DNA of 64,000 nt from Craterostigma plantagineum. Lineage: Eukaryota > Streptophyta > Magnoliopsida > Lamiales > Linderniaceae. Positions 20,238-31,811 of this stretch are shown piece after piece. A program made the translations under genes and the position numbers. The notes under the pieces are model-generated. The model did no database searches, was not told where the DNA came from, and was given only the letters and a program-made list of their open reading frames with translations. The stretch is taken from positions 3,658,001 to 3,722,000 of the forward strand of contig JAPQWV010000001.1 of assembly GCA_027422505.1 (NCBI GenBank), given 5' to 3'. How positions within the stretch are numbered: position 1 is the first letter of the stretch; each line of letters starts with the position of its first letter.

Positions 20238-22379
20238 TGTCACTCCCCGACCCGCCTCAAAGACGCGACAACCGTCGCGTTTCTCAATAAATGCAAGGCT
20301 TGATATTCATATTTTGCAAAAATAACAAGTGGATGCAAAATAAGCCGAACGCATACACTAATATATATCAAAGGAGCTTTTACAAAATTTCAAAGATCTC
20401 CACATGAAAGAATGAATGTACAAATAAAATCTCCTTCCAAAAGTACCTCAGCCAATATATCCAACGTAGAATGACGATGTCGTACCCCAAAACGGACGAA
20501 ACAGCAGTGGAACTGATGATAGAAAAAAGGCAACCTCCTATCAAAATCGCTATCAACCTAGAAGAAGGAAATACATATATGGGGTGAGCAAACCACATGC
20601 TCAGTGAGATGATAATACAGACACCTTTCCCTCACATAAGGTACGTCATCAAAGATGATTCCACCACAACAAACATACCACTAACCAAGTATATTTCATC
20701 CTTAGAACAACCTTACCTTCGATTATCGTAGAAAGAATTTCAGACGCACAAACAAATATAAGAAAAGCCAAAGATACAACATATCAAGGATAATGGAAGT
20801 AATCACATAAAGACGCGTGAGTAGCCATAATCACCTCAAACTGAACTCCCCGTGGAGAGTCAGACGAGCCCGTCACCGTACTCTAAATAATGTACCGTGA
20901 ATATAATCTCAATCGTACATCACATGCATATCCCACACTGGTGACGTTGGCCGAGCTAGTATTCAATATGCCACTCTCACTCACCCGAATCGTGGCCATC
21001 CGGGCTACTAATCAAAATGTGCCACTCTCACTCACCTGAATCATGGCTATTCGGGCTACAAATACACATATGCCACTCTCACTCACCCGAGCCGTGGCAA
21101 TTCAGGCTACTAAACCTCGATACCGAGTAAATGCAACATCAATGGTATCAATATCACAACTGCTAATCCATAAGCAGTTTACTAGCATATACCAATCACA
21201 ACGTCACTGTACAACACATAATTACCAGTGCAAATCGTCAACTCAACTCATAACACCACACGTCTGACCAAGTACTCGTCATTCATAATAAAAAATATGC
21301 ACATCCTATAGACGACAAGGCTCACTATCACAAATCACATCATATCATAAAACGACAAAGTAAAACGACCCATCGTGAGGTCACACATCCCGAGAAGGGA
21401 AGGTGGCCCCGTATTATCAACTCACAGTGTCAATCTCTAGGTTTCTCCCAAATGTGGAGCTCCTTACGCGCCCTTACTTGATGTATCGTCCCCTAAGAAG
21501 ATGTAACGATTCAATTAAACCTTAGACGATATAGTCGAGAATACTCACATGATACAACAAGTGTCCCGTTATCAAAACTAGTCCGAGAATGCTTAACGAA
21601 CATTACAATATATACATGGAGAGCTACCGAAAGCAACTGAAACATGAGATAGGAATTAACATGGAAACTCCTTCAAGAATTACAGGATACTTTCACATTC
21701 AGATTCGCAGCAGCTATTTCAAATAATCATAGAAAATCGTAGGATTGTCCGATTACGATGTGTTATAGCTGTGAATAGCTTATGAAATCAGCTTTCGATA
21801 GAGACCAGTTTCAAAGAAATCAAATAAGCTTAGGTAGGTCAAAATTCAGAAATACTGCAGCTTCGCCAGCAAAATTTTCCCAGAAACAGCAAATAAAAAG
21901 AATATTCCAGTTTAGCACTGTAAACTTTAAAAATAAAAATTCATCTAAAATCGAAGAAGTATCGGATTAAATAGAATCCAAAGGTAATGAGCAGCTGAAG
22001 AAGTTATCTTTCCATAGAAACAAGTTTCATAAGAATCCAAGGACTGTAGCTAGGTCAAACACGTTTAAAACTAAGGGTTGCGCAGAAATGCACTTCAAAT
22101 TAAACATGTACCCAGGAACGAATCCGAAGATCTGCAACCATCTTACCCTTGCTTACCTTAAACAAGCTCAGATTACACCAGAACAGTAGAAAATGAAGCT
22201 TTGGAGCGCTGGTCTTACTTAGTTGAAATTTTTCTTCTTTCATTTGGTTTCCTCTTTCGATGCTTGCCAATGAAGAAATGAAGATGATAAGGATGAATGA
22301 ACAATGGCAATGGGCTTTGGGGATGAAAACTAAGTTGGGCCGAAAATTTAATTTATTGGCCCTTAGCGTGTTATAAACA
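20238..22379 (-). repeat. 3' LTR of the gypsy element
   Basis: 2,142 bp, TGTCAC..AAACA on the plus strand. It aligns along its whole length with 25498-27603, with many substitutions and small indels, so the insertion is not recent. It contains three copies of a ~51-bp minisatellite unit at 20970-21115; the other LTR has four. Confidence 0.88.
20970..21115. repeat. LTR minisatellite, three ~51-bp units
   Basis: Three tandem copies of a unit containing GCCACTCTCACTCACCCGAA and ATTCGGGCTACTAAT. Within each unit CCGAAT and ATTCGG are inverted, giving a small hairpin per repeat. The homologous array in the other LTR has four units. Confidence 0.8.
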
Positions 22380-22390
22380 TTCCCTCCTTC

Positions 22391-23548
22391 AGAACGTTTC
22401 GCCATGAAACATAAACTAACCGTACCTAGCGAATTGAAAATATGTGTATGGGTACTCAAATGCAAATCCAAAAAGAACAAAAATCCGTTGTTTGAATTCT
22501 AATGTCGTTCGCCTCTCCTTTTTTTGCTTTGCAATAAGTCGCAAGTGATTCTCTCTGATGTGCTCAAACAAGGTACATCTACTTTGAGTTATCTAGGAAA
22601 GAAGCTTCACTCAACTTCCCACGATGAAACGATATACGAAGTTCTTTTTACTCCTCCAGAAGAGGAATCAAGATTGACCGGATCAAAGCAAGTGAGGTAG
22701 GATATTTTCTACTTGGAACGTCAAGTTGATCAAGAAAGAGGCTACCAAGGAAAAATCCTTGACGAACCTCCCGAGAAGACTGATTTCGTGAAACCGGATT
22801 TCTACTTTTAAAAATTTAGCATAAAGACTATTCTCTCAGAGAGCCTCTAGTATGATTCGAAGATAATGAGCATATTCATTTGTAAGTTCGAATCGCATTA
22901 CTCGAACTTCCCCATTTCTTTTTTGAAAGTATCCATAGGGATAACAAACTCCCTAATCTTAAACGGATGATAACAAGTTTGCAAATCGATTTTTTTTTAT
23001 GGCGGGTCTTCGCAATCAATTGCACGAGTCATCAAACCTAGGACGAGGATATTATTTTTTTTCTCATCGCCTTTTGCAACCTACCATAGTGTATGAATTG
23101 ACAAAGAGGTCCACTCTTTTTGATGAAAAGAGCAAGAGTACTTCAAGGACATGTTCGCAGTTGAATGAATCTCTTACCTATCCCAGTTGCGTATTGAGTT
23201 CTTTAAGTTCAGCAGACGCATTTAATATGGAGGAATCGGCACGGAAGTCATCTCGGAAGTGTACACAAAAACAAAATCGATGTCTCAATAGGCGCTTAGC
23301 CCGGTAGATCCTTGGGAATCACAATCAAAGAATTCCTTCATAATGGGAATGTTGTCTACGGCCATCGCAAATGAGAAGTATGAATGAACAAAGCTAAGAA
23401 TGTCTCGCACCCTTTATGTGTAAGTCCAGAACATTGAAACGATAATGAGTGGTGCAGAATGACATTCACCATACAAAAATCAATTCTTACAAACACGGCC
23501 TACAAAAAAACAACAAGCTTAATTCAACAATAGACTCACACGATGAAG
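22391..23548 (-). pseudogene. Residual pol sequence of the gypsy element
   Basis: About 1.15 kb between the protease region and the 3' LTR, where roughly 3 kb of reverse transcriptase, RNase H and integrase would be expected. I recognise no catalytic motif of those domains in it, so most of pol has been deleted. No host gene is seen. Confidence 0.5.
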
Positions 23549-23840
23549 CTATAACCAGTACCCGCCATAAATGGCATCCAGGTTGATTAACGGCGAAGTA
23601 TGGCTTCTAGAATGAAATTCTAAAAAAAATGGTACAGATCTTAACAACAAGCCTCGAGCAATACATTCTCCAAGAGGGGTATGAATCACAACCACATGTG
23701 ATAAGAAAGAAGGATGACAAAGTAGACTAATCGTAAGATTGTCCACAATGTAAGATCGATCAGAACCAGAATCATAGATAACAGAAATCAGACAGTCTCA
23801 AATAACTAATTGTCCATAGAAGCAAGAAGAAATCGAAGCC
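23549..23840 (-). pseudogene. Retropepsin region of the gypsy element
   Basis: Minus-strand reading gives VIYDSGSDRSYIV, the D-S-G active site of a retroviral-type aspartic protease, followed by a hydrophobic stretch and DAIYGGYWL, where gypsy proteases usually have DxILGMDWL. It lies directly downstream of the zinc knuckle, as expected for a gag-pol polyprotein. The frame is not continuous with gag. Confidence 0.75.
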
Positions 23841-23921
23841 AAGTTGTCATATTTAGAAAGGAATCAAAAGAATAAGATCGAACTCACTAGGATGTTAACG
23901 ATCATAAGGCAAGAGTGAAAC

Positions 23922-25362
23922 TTATAACATGATAGCTGTAGAATTGGACAAGTTAGCATGTCTACCTGTCATAACCTTAGGATCTAAGTCAACTTCTTCT
24001 TGAGCCATATGAAACACTCGAGTTCGATTTCTTGCTTGCATGGGTTGTTGGGTGTTATGGCCAGCTGTGTTGTCTCGCGTTCCTGGTCGGCTACCCTTGG
24101 ATGGAGTATGTGGCGGGGGATGAAATGCCTTGCTACGAGGATAAGCAACGTTTGGTGCACTAGATCCAACAAGTTGAGGACAAGCCGATTTTATATGTCC
24201 TAGTTGTCGACATTGAAAACATACTTGTGGAGCCTTGCAATGACCTGCATGATATTTCAAGCAATTTGCACTTCTAGTATCCCAGCTAACTGATTCTGAT
24301 TATGTGTTCCAACCCTTCTTTGTATGTTCAAGGGGATAAGAAGAACCGCCATCCATCGAAGTAGGAACGTTATAGGACGATTCGGTACTCTTACTCATCT
24401 TCGACACATTTCTTGAGAGTGTGTCACATTCCCTCTTATTTTTAGACGTTCGGCTACATTATATCTTGCTTGGTTTAAGCCTTTGCCTCTCAACGCATCT
24501 TCTACGAGTTCTTCTAGGCTTGCATATTTATCCCCCGACTTCAAGCGATCACGAATATTTATATTTAGGCCATCTTCGAACCTTTTGCATAAGTCCCTCA
24601 TTGTATAGGATTCTGGAGCAAACTCACGTAGATCTAGGAATCTACTTTCGTATTCGACAACCATCATGTTGCCCTGATAGATGGTGAAGAACTCTTTCCT
24701 TTTCTTATCTTATCTCGACTATATTGGGAAAAGTAACGATCTATGAACTTCTCTACAAAGATAGGCCAAGTAATAGCCTCGGAAGATGTCACCCTTAAAT
24801 GCTGCCACCATCGACGCTTTTGTGCCCAAGAGTTTTGTTGCAATCACCGCACGATAGCACTCGTCGATCATTAAAGTGTCAAACGTCTCCATCACCTCCT
24901 TTGGCCAAGCACCCGCTTCTGTAGCATCTCTCATACCTTCAAATGTCGAAGTTCCCATATCAGTGACAGAGTTCACTAAGTCACGAATATAATGTGCGCC
25001 CGGATGATTAGGACCCCCTGATGTCATATCTGGATTAGGAATTGGTATGCTAGATGAGGGTAGAATTGGTTCGTTGCAAGGAGGAACAACCTGAGCTCCC
25101 GGTGGACGAAAGAAAGACATATCGATGGACCCATCATGGGTGGTGTAACACCGTGTATAAGAACATGTTCGTAGTACATTTGATATTGCTCTGGCGTCAT
25201 CATTTGATCAATACGCACTTGGGCTGGTAGTTGCTCCATATGAGTCATAGAAACATGATAAGTGTGCCTTCGAGGTCCACGAGGAACAGAAGGAGGAGGA
25301 CTAGGTGGACCACGGGAAGTGCGTCCCCTGCCTCGACCTCGGGTACGAACTGGAGGTGCCAT
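23922..25362 (-). pseudogene. Gag of the gypsy element (frameshifted)
   Basis: Begins at ATG 25362 with a basic Arg/Gly/Pro-rich N-terminus. A retrotransposon gag domain follows in two frames (about 25090-24720 with ATEAGAWPKEVMETFDTL, then 24667-24395 with YESRFLDLREFAPES), and then the zinc knuckle CFQCRQLGHIKSAC (CX2CX4HX4C, ~24215). At least three frame changes disrupt it. In life it forms the particle shell and binds element RNA; this copy cannot. Confidence 0.8.
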
Positions 25363-25479
25363 GAGAACTATCAATAAGGATCAAGATAAAGATCAATATC
25401 AAGAGCAAGCCAACAGACAAACCAAGAAAATGGATCCACTAGAGACACTGAAGAAAGACAGACAAGGAATGCAGCAAGG

Positions 25480-25491
25480 CTCTGATACCAC
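25480..25491 (-). other. tRNA-iMet primer binding site (gypsy)
   Basis: The minus strand reads TGGTATCAGAGC, the complement of the initiator-Met tRNA 3' end. It lies six bases from the LTR terminus at 25498 and fixes the element's orientation as minus. Confidence 0.88.
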
Positions 25492-25497
25492 CAAATC

Positions 25498-27603
25498 TGT
25501 CACGCCACGACCCGCGTCAAAGGCGCGACAACCGCCGCATTTCTCAATAAACGCAAGGCTCGATACTCATACGTCGCAAAAATAACAGGAACACTGGATT
25601 GTACAAATAAAATCTCCTTCCAAAAGTATCCCTGCCAACGGAGCCAACGTAGAATGACGATGTCGTACCCCAAAACGGAAGAAACAGCAGTGGAACTGAT
25701 GATCGCAAAAAGGGAACCTCCTATCAAAAGCGATATCAACCTAGAAGAACGAAATATATATGTGGGGTGAGCAAACCACAAGCTCAGTGAGATGATAATA
25801 CAGACACACCTTTCCCTCACATAAGGTGCGTCATCAAAGATGATTCCACCACAACAAACCACGCATACCACTAACCAAGTATATTTCATCCTTAGATACA
25901 ACCTTACCTTCGATTATCGTAGAAAGAATTCTAGACGCACAAACAAATATAAAAAAATCCCGAAGACCCAACATATCAAGGATAATGCAAATAATCACAT
26001 AAAGACGAGTGGATAGACATAATCACCTCGAACTGAACTCCCCGTCGTCAGTTAGACGAGCCCGTCACCGTACTCAATAATGTATCGTGAATATAATCTC
26101 AATCGTACATCACATGCATATCCCACACTGGTGACGTTGGCCGAGCTAGTACTCAATATGCCACTCTCACTCACCCAAATCGTGGCCTTTCGGGCTACTA
26201 ATCAATATATGCCACTCTCACTCACCCAAATCGTGGCTATTCGGGCTACTGATAGATATATGCCACTCTCACTCACCCGAATTGGTGCTATTCGGGCTAC
26301 TAATATACATATGCCACTTTCACTCACCCGAGCCGTGGCAATTCGAGCTACTGAACCTCGGTACCGAGTAAATGCAACATCAATAGTATCAATCACAAAT
26401 GTTAATCCATAAGCAGCTTGCTAGCATATACCAATCACAACGTCACTGTACAATACATAATTACCAGTGCAATCGTCAACAAATCATAACACCACACGTC
26501 TGACCAAGTACTCACCATTCATAACAACTATGCACATCCTATAGCCGGCAAGCCTCACTATCACAAATATCACATCATATCATAAAACGACAAAGTAAAA
26601 CGACCCATCACAAGGTTCACACATCCCGCGAAGGGAAGGTGTCCCCGTATTATCAACTCACAGTGTCAATCTCTAGCTTTCTCCATAACGTGGAGCTCCT
26701 TACGCGTCCTTACTCGATGTATCATCCCCTAAGAGATATAACGATTCAATTAAACCTTAGACGATATAGTCGAGAATACTCATATGATACAACAAGTGTC
26801 CCAATATCAAAACTAGTCCGAGAATGCTTAACGAACATTACAATGGATACATGGACAACTACCAAAAGCAACTGAAACATGAGATAGGAATTAACATGGA
26901 AACTCCTTCAAGAATTACAGGATACTTTTAGATTCGCAGCAGTTACTTCAGATAATCATAGAAAATCGTAGGATTGTCCGATTGTGATGTGTTTGGTAGC
27001 TGTGAACAGCTGAAATCAACTTTCGATAGAGACCAATTTCAAAGAAATCAAAGAAGCATAGGTAGGTCAAAATTCAGAAATACTGCAGCTTCGCCAGCAA
27101 AATTTTCCCAGAAACAGCAAATAAAAAGAATTATTCCATACTGTAAACTTTAAAAATTCATATAAAAACAAAGAATGATCTGATTGAACCGAATCCAGAG
27201 GCAATGAATTGCTGAAGATGTTATCTTTCCATATAAACAAGTTTTATAAGAATCCGAGGACTGTAGCTAGGTAAAACACGTTTAAAACTAAGGCTGCGCA
27301 GAACTGCACTTCAAATTAAACACGTACCCAAGAACGAATCCAAAGATCTGCAACCATCTTAGCCTTGCTTACCTTAGACAAGCTCAGAATACACCAGAAC
27401 AGTAGAAATGGAGCTTGGGAGCGCTGGTCTTACTTAGTTGAAATTTTTCTTCTTTTATTTGGTCTCCTCTTTCGATGCTTGCCAATGAAGAAATGAAGAT
27501 GATAAGAATGAATGAACAAGGCTCTTAGTGGCAATGGGCTTTGGGTTGAAAACTAAGTTGGGCCGAAAATTTAATTTATTGGCCCTTAGCTATAGGTGTT
27601 ATA
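25498..27603 (-). repeat. 5' LTR of the gypsy element
   Basis: 2,106 bp homologous to 20238-22379. It ends GTGTTATA, whereas the other LTR ends GTGTTATAAACA, so the terminal AACA has been lost next to the TAGCA target duplication. It carries the four-unit minisatellite at 26160-26352. Confidence 0.88.
26160..26352. repeat. LTR minisatellite, four ~51-bp units
   Basis: Four tandem copies of the unit seen three times at 20970-21115, showing gain or loss of a unit after the two LTRs became independent. Confidence 0.8.
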
Positions 27604-27669
27604 TAGCAAGACAATTTTCTCTTTGAAATCACACGTTGATTTATATTATTATATAAATATTTTATAACA

Positions 27670-28200
27670 CGTTATTAGCACGAGGCTCTACCAACAACGC
27701 CGATCTCCGCCAACGACGCTAATTTCTTTCGAAGATTTACGGGCATAATTAAGGTATAATAATTTTATTTTATAGTTATAACAAAATTATACAAATTTAA
27801 AAAAAAAAATATATATATATAATATACAACCAAATGCCATAGTCCGACTGTTTTCCGGAATACCGCCAAAATCTAAGTTATAGGAGGTCCAGATTTCGAT
27901 TCTCAGCGGTGGCATATTAATTTTTTTCTTTTCGACTAGCTTGGTTCGGTTTCTCCGTCTAGCTTGGTTCGGTTTCTTCGGCTAGCTTGGTTCGGTTTAT
28001 CCGACTAGCTTTCGATTTGTCAGACTAGCTTGGTTCGGTTTATACCGCCTAGCATGTGATGGTTTGTACCACCTGATATGTGCCGGTTCATACCGCCTAT
28101 TATGTGTCGTCCGTACCGCCTGATATGTGACAGTTTGTAACTCCAGCCAGTAACTACGTCTAATTATATATCCGAAATAAATGGCTGAGCAAAACAATGC
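27670..28200 (+). repeat. Copia A leader with ~27-bp minisatellite
   Basis: After the copia 5' LTR end comes a leader of about 260 bp. From about 27930 to 28140 follow about eight degenerate tandem units of 25-29 bp around CTAGCTTGGTTCGGTTTNTCCG, shading into CCTGATATGTGNCGGTTTGTACC. No gag N-terminus follows, although it should be here; the inverted segment starts at about 28203. Confidence 0.65.
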
Positions 28201-28202
28201 AA

Positions 28203-30108
28203 GCAATACATGCTAATTCTTTCGATTGACGAATCTTCTGGTTTCTCAATAAATGTACGCATGAATTTTCAATTATTTTTCGCATCATAATTGTACCGAG
28301 ATGGCCCAACCGGTCATGCCAATCATTACATATAATGTCACTGGTAAACTTTTGGATAACATATGATTCAATTGTTCTAAGATATGTGTAGTATAGCCCA
28401 TAGTCAAAAGACGGTAATATTTCTATGATTCTTTTTTCATTCGAAATCACTTTTGTAATGTACAAATATTAATATCTTCTTTGTGCAGTCTCAACATGAT
28501 ATCCGTTATGTCGAATCGCTTGAAGCTTAATAAATGTCTTTGAGACTTAGGGGAATATAAAGCATTTTCAATAATCAGTCTTGTTCATCTTGGCAATAAT
28601 ATGTTAGTTCTTTCGGAGCCTTCAATTATATTTGTGCTACTCGATATAGTTATCACACTGGTTTCTTTCATATCAAGATGCTCGAAATATTTTTTACTTT
28701 TCAGAGTATTAGTCGTTGCACAGTTTGCAAGACATAATTCTTCATTGCACATGCTCGTGTCCATCATATAAAATGCTTTATAAGCAAACATATAATTATC
28801 ATTACTACATATTATTGAAAACAAGCGATACATACCAAACACAGGAAAAGCATCCAAATGATAGTCATAGCAAACATCACGATAACATTCAAACGATACA
28901 TATCAAAGCACACAATAATAAAGCATTTAATTTATAAAATGATAGCAAGTTAAATTTCTTCATTGAGGAGCATAAAATCGTCGGCATCGAAATTAACACC
29001 TTCTTCATTAACACCAGAAGTCGAAGCAATTGTACCCTGAACAAAGTTCGTTTCAGTTTTCTTTCCTTTGCCCATTGATTCTTGATACAGCTCAACAAGG
29101 TATTGGGGCGTACGGCAAGTGCGGGACCAATGACTGGGACCACCGCAGCGAAACATTTTTCGTCCCTTTTTGTTCAGTTTGCTTCTTTTCATTTTTACTG
29201 TCATAAACTTTCTTCTTCTGGGAAAGATTTTGATGACCACCACGATAATTATGATAACTACCACGAAAATATTGATAAACACCACCATGATAACTTCGGC
29301 CACGACCACGACCTTGGCCATGATCACTTCCACGACCGCGATGTCCCCCATGACCAGAGGTGTTCATACGGTTTGAATAACTGTAACCAAACCGCCTGCG
29401 GTCAACGGTTCGGTTAACCGTGGACAACACCGAACCATCATTTATAACGGTTCGGTTACGGTTATCCATTTCTCTAACCGTAAAACGGCGCTTATAACAT
29501 TGATTTTATTAACCATTGGGGTGTTTCTTCGTTTTTTTATTTACTCAATGGTAAAAGCATTGACCATTAGAGTACTTAAGGTGAAGATCGAGCGATACAA
29601 AGAAATTTAGCGATACATTAGAAGGTGATCCCTACGACGAGTGTTCTTCAAATATTATCAGAAGTGAATGTTAGACGATGATCATCGATTTTTTTTATTT
29701 ATTCAAGGTGTAATTTTTTTTCAAATAGTGAAGTTGTATATTTTTTATATAAATTTTTAAATATTGTTAAAAAGGTAATTCATTTCAAACTGTTACACGG
29801 GAAAAAAAATTATGCAAAAAGAAAATTTGAAACCGTGAACCGGCGGTTCAAACCGTAACCGTAACGTCTCGGCCGGTTAAAAACAGTAACCGTACCGTGA
29901 TTACCATAGTTTGGTTATGGTTAGACGTTTTTACAAACCGTAAACCGGCGGTCCATAACCGTGAACCGTAACCGGATGAACACGTCTACCCATGACCACG
30001 TCAACGGCCATTACCTCGACTATTATCATTATTAACATTGACTGCATTCGCTTCAGGGAGTGAAGCAGTACTAGTCGGTCGGGATTCATGATTTTTCATC
30101 AGCAACTC
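28203..30108 (-). pseudogene. Inverted gag-protease-pre-integrase block of copia A
   Basis: Minus-strand coding pieces in correct order from high to low coordinate: gag C-half (LMKNHESRPT at ~30095, Gly/Arg-rich stretch, degenerate zinc knuckle CGGPSHWSRTC with the first Cys changed, ~29150), spacer and protease region (28857-28585), then GAG-pre-integrase (WHDRLGHLG, ~28330) ending at ELACIAC. The plus-strand sequence at 30108 resumes exactly with the next expected residues (SKGKLII), so the block is an inversion inside one element, with loss of the gag N-terminus. A hAT MITE (29355-29988) splits the Gly/Arg-rich part. Confidence 0.8.
29355..29988. mobile_element. hAT-type MITE built of CGGTTA repeats
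   Basis: 634 bp with an exact 8-bp duplication CCCATGAC (29347-29354 and 29989-29996). Ends are CAGAGGTGTTCAT on the left and, inverted, TAGACGTGTTCAT on the right. Subterminal regions consist of GGTTCGGTTAACCG / TAACCGTAACC words in both orientations, around an AT-rich core. Third member of the family at 8168 and 10974. It is inserted in the gag region of copia A. Confidence 0.87.
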
Positions 30109-30540
30109 TAAAGGGAAGTTAATTATTCAACCATCACTAATGAAAGTGATGACTGAATCTATTGCATTTTTGGAGCGTATACATGGCGATACTTGTGGAC
30201 CGATACATCCCTCATGTGGACCATTTAAATATTTCATGGTATTAATTGATGTATCAAGTAAACGGTTCCATGCATGTTTATTATCTACGAGAAACGTGGC
30301 ATTTGCGAGATTACTTGCTCAGCTGATTAGATTAAGAGCACATTTCCTAGATTATCCGATAAAGAAAATTGACCTTGATAATGCTGGTCAAGACATTTAA
30401 TGATTATTGTATGTCTATCGGTATCGATGTCGAGCATCTTGTGCCACATGTCCATACAGAATGCAATTAATTGCAAGGCCATTGTTGATGAAGTCGAAAC
30501 TTCCCTCGTCTTGTTTGGGACATGCTATATTACATGCGGC

Positions 30541-31811
30541 CATTGTTTAAAAAAGCGTGAAGTCGCGCGCTTTGACGCGCGTATAAGCGTAAATAAATTT
30601 CAAAATGCTTGAGGCGTATAAAAAAGCGCTACAGTAAACTCTCTGCATTATTTTGCATTATTATGACAAGAGGACAGGTTTTATTGGGATGTGATGTGCG
30701 ACGTCTTTCACTAACATATTTTTATTTGGGCAAATTTGTGTCAGGCCCTTGTCAGGGTCTGAACTTAGGTTTCAGGCCCTGACAGAAAAATAATTAATTT
30801 TAAGGACCTGTAACATTTCATTGTTCTGCAGTAACACTTAATTGTTCTGCAGTAACACTTCATTGTTCCTCAGTAACACTTCATTGTTCATCAGTAACAC
30901 TTCGTTTGTTCTGCAATAACACTTCATTGTTCCTAAGTAACACTTCATTGTTCTGAAATAACACTTCATTGTTCCTCAGTAACACTTCATTGCTTTGAAG
31001 TAACACTTATGTAACTTTAGGTCCTTATCTCTAAAATTTACGAAAATTAGGTCCTTTAAACTAATATATTTTCCGAAAAGACCTGAAACCTATTTTAAAA
31101 CATTTTTGGGGCCTGAAACGTAATATACCCTTTTTATTTTAGTTTTTCAATTCTTTCTAACTTTTTTAATTACTTCCCCAAAAACATAGTAAGGGATTAT
31201 TAATGTAATCTATATGGTAAAAATAAAAATTTTTATTTAATTTATTCTTTGTTTAACAACGATCAAAATGACATGCATATCTTATATTTTTTTATATCCA
31301 TAAGAATATTTCTAAATACTATGTTTTTTAAGCCTATATTACCTAAAATTTTATTAGTTATCTTTTCCAATATTTTTAATGCTGGTCCAATCCGAATATC
31401 CAATGAGAAGTGAACTAGATTTAAAAATCTATTAAATTTAATGTACAAGAATTCTGTTTAATATATTTTTATGTATAATTTTATTCTTTGGATATACTAT
31501 TAGATTTTACATATATTATTGAACTTAAATTTCATATAAAATTTACTGAATAATGTGATTATGATTAATTTAGTTATAAATTATGTTTCTTAACGTAGTA
31601 TGTGGCTTGTCCGAAATACTCACGCAATACGCTACGCTATTTACGCTGCGCGCTATTTAAAATGAATTAAAACGCGAATTTAATGAGGAGTGAACTAGAT
31701 TTAAAAATATATTAAATCTATTAAATTTAATGTACATGAATTCTGTTTAATATATTTTTATGTAGAAATTTAAAACGCGACGCGTTGCGCTATGCGCGTT
31801 TTAAAGCACTG
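30541..31811. mobile_element. Non-autonomous hAT-like element in the integrase
   Basis: Flanked by CATGCGGC (30533-30540) and CATGCAGC (31812-31819), an 8-bp duplication with one mismatch. Ends are CATTGTTTAAAAAAGCG and, inverted, CAGTGCTTTAAAACGCG; CANTG termini plus an 8-bp target fit the hAT superfamily. Subterminal regions are rich in GCGC/CGCG words. A pair of ~85-bp direct repeats (about 31402-31482 and 31683-31771, AGTGAACTAGATTTAAAAA) and a nested Mutator-type MITE (30728-31130) lie inside. No transposase. Confidence 0.7.
30728..31130. mobile_element. Mutator-type MITE with TAACACTTCATTG minisatellite
   Basis: Exact 9-bp duplication TTTTTATTT (30719-30727 and 31131-31139). Inverted ends are GGGCAAATTTGTGTCAGGCCC-like and GGGTATATTACGTTTCAGG. 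The core holds about eight tandem copies of a ~23-bp unit AGTAACACTTCATTGTTCTG. Same family as 3296-3567. It sits inside a hAT-like element inside a copia element. Confidence 0.85.

Larger units (their letters stand above)
20238..27603 (-). mobile_element. Ty3/gypsy retrotransposon, pol mostly deleted
   Basis: Minus-strand element with ~2.1-kb LTRs (20238-22379 and 25498-27603) starting TGTCAC on the plus strand. Primer site TGGTATCAGAGC (initiator-Met tRNA) lies at about 25480-25491, and a GAAGGAGGGAA polypurine tract at about 22380-22390. TAGCA flanks it (20233-20237, 27604-27608). The uninterrupted paralogous sequence in the other copia LTR (GACGTAGCAATACAATT, ~34489-34505) proves the insertion point. 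The right LTR has lost its last four bases (AACA). Only ~3.1 kb of interior remains: gag, zinc knuckle and protease, with most of pol absent. Confidence 0.9.

Noticed and set aside
27997..28206. 69-codon minus-strand frame with repeated R-Y-K-P-like residues
   Set aside because: It is the translation of the leader minisatellite; the periodic residues reflect the DNA repeat.
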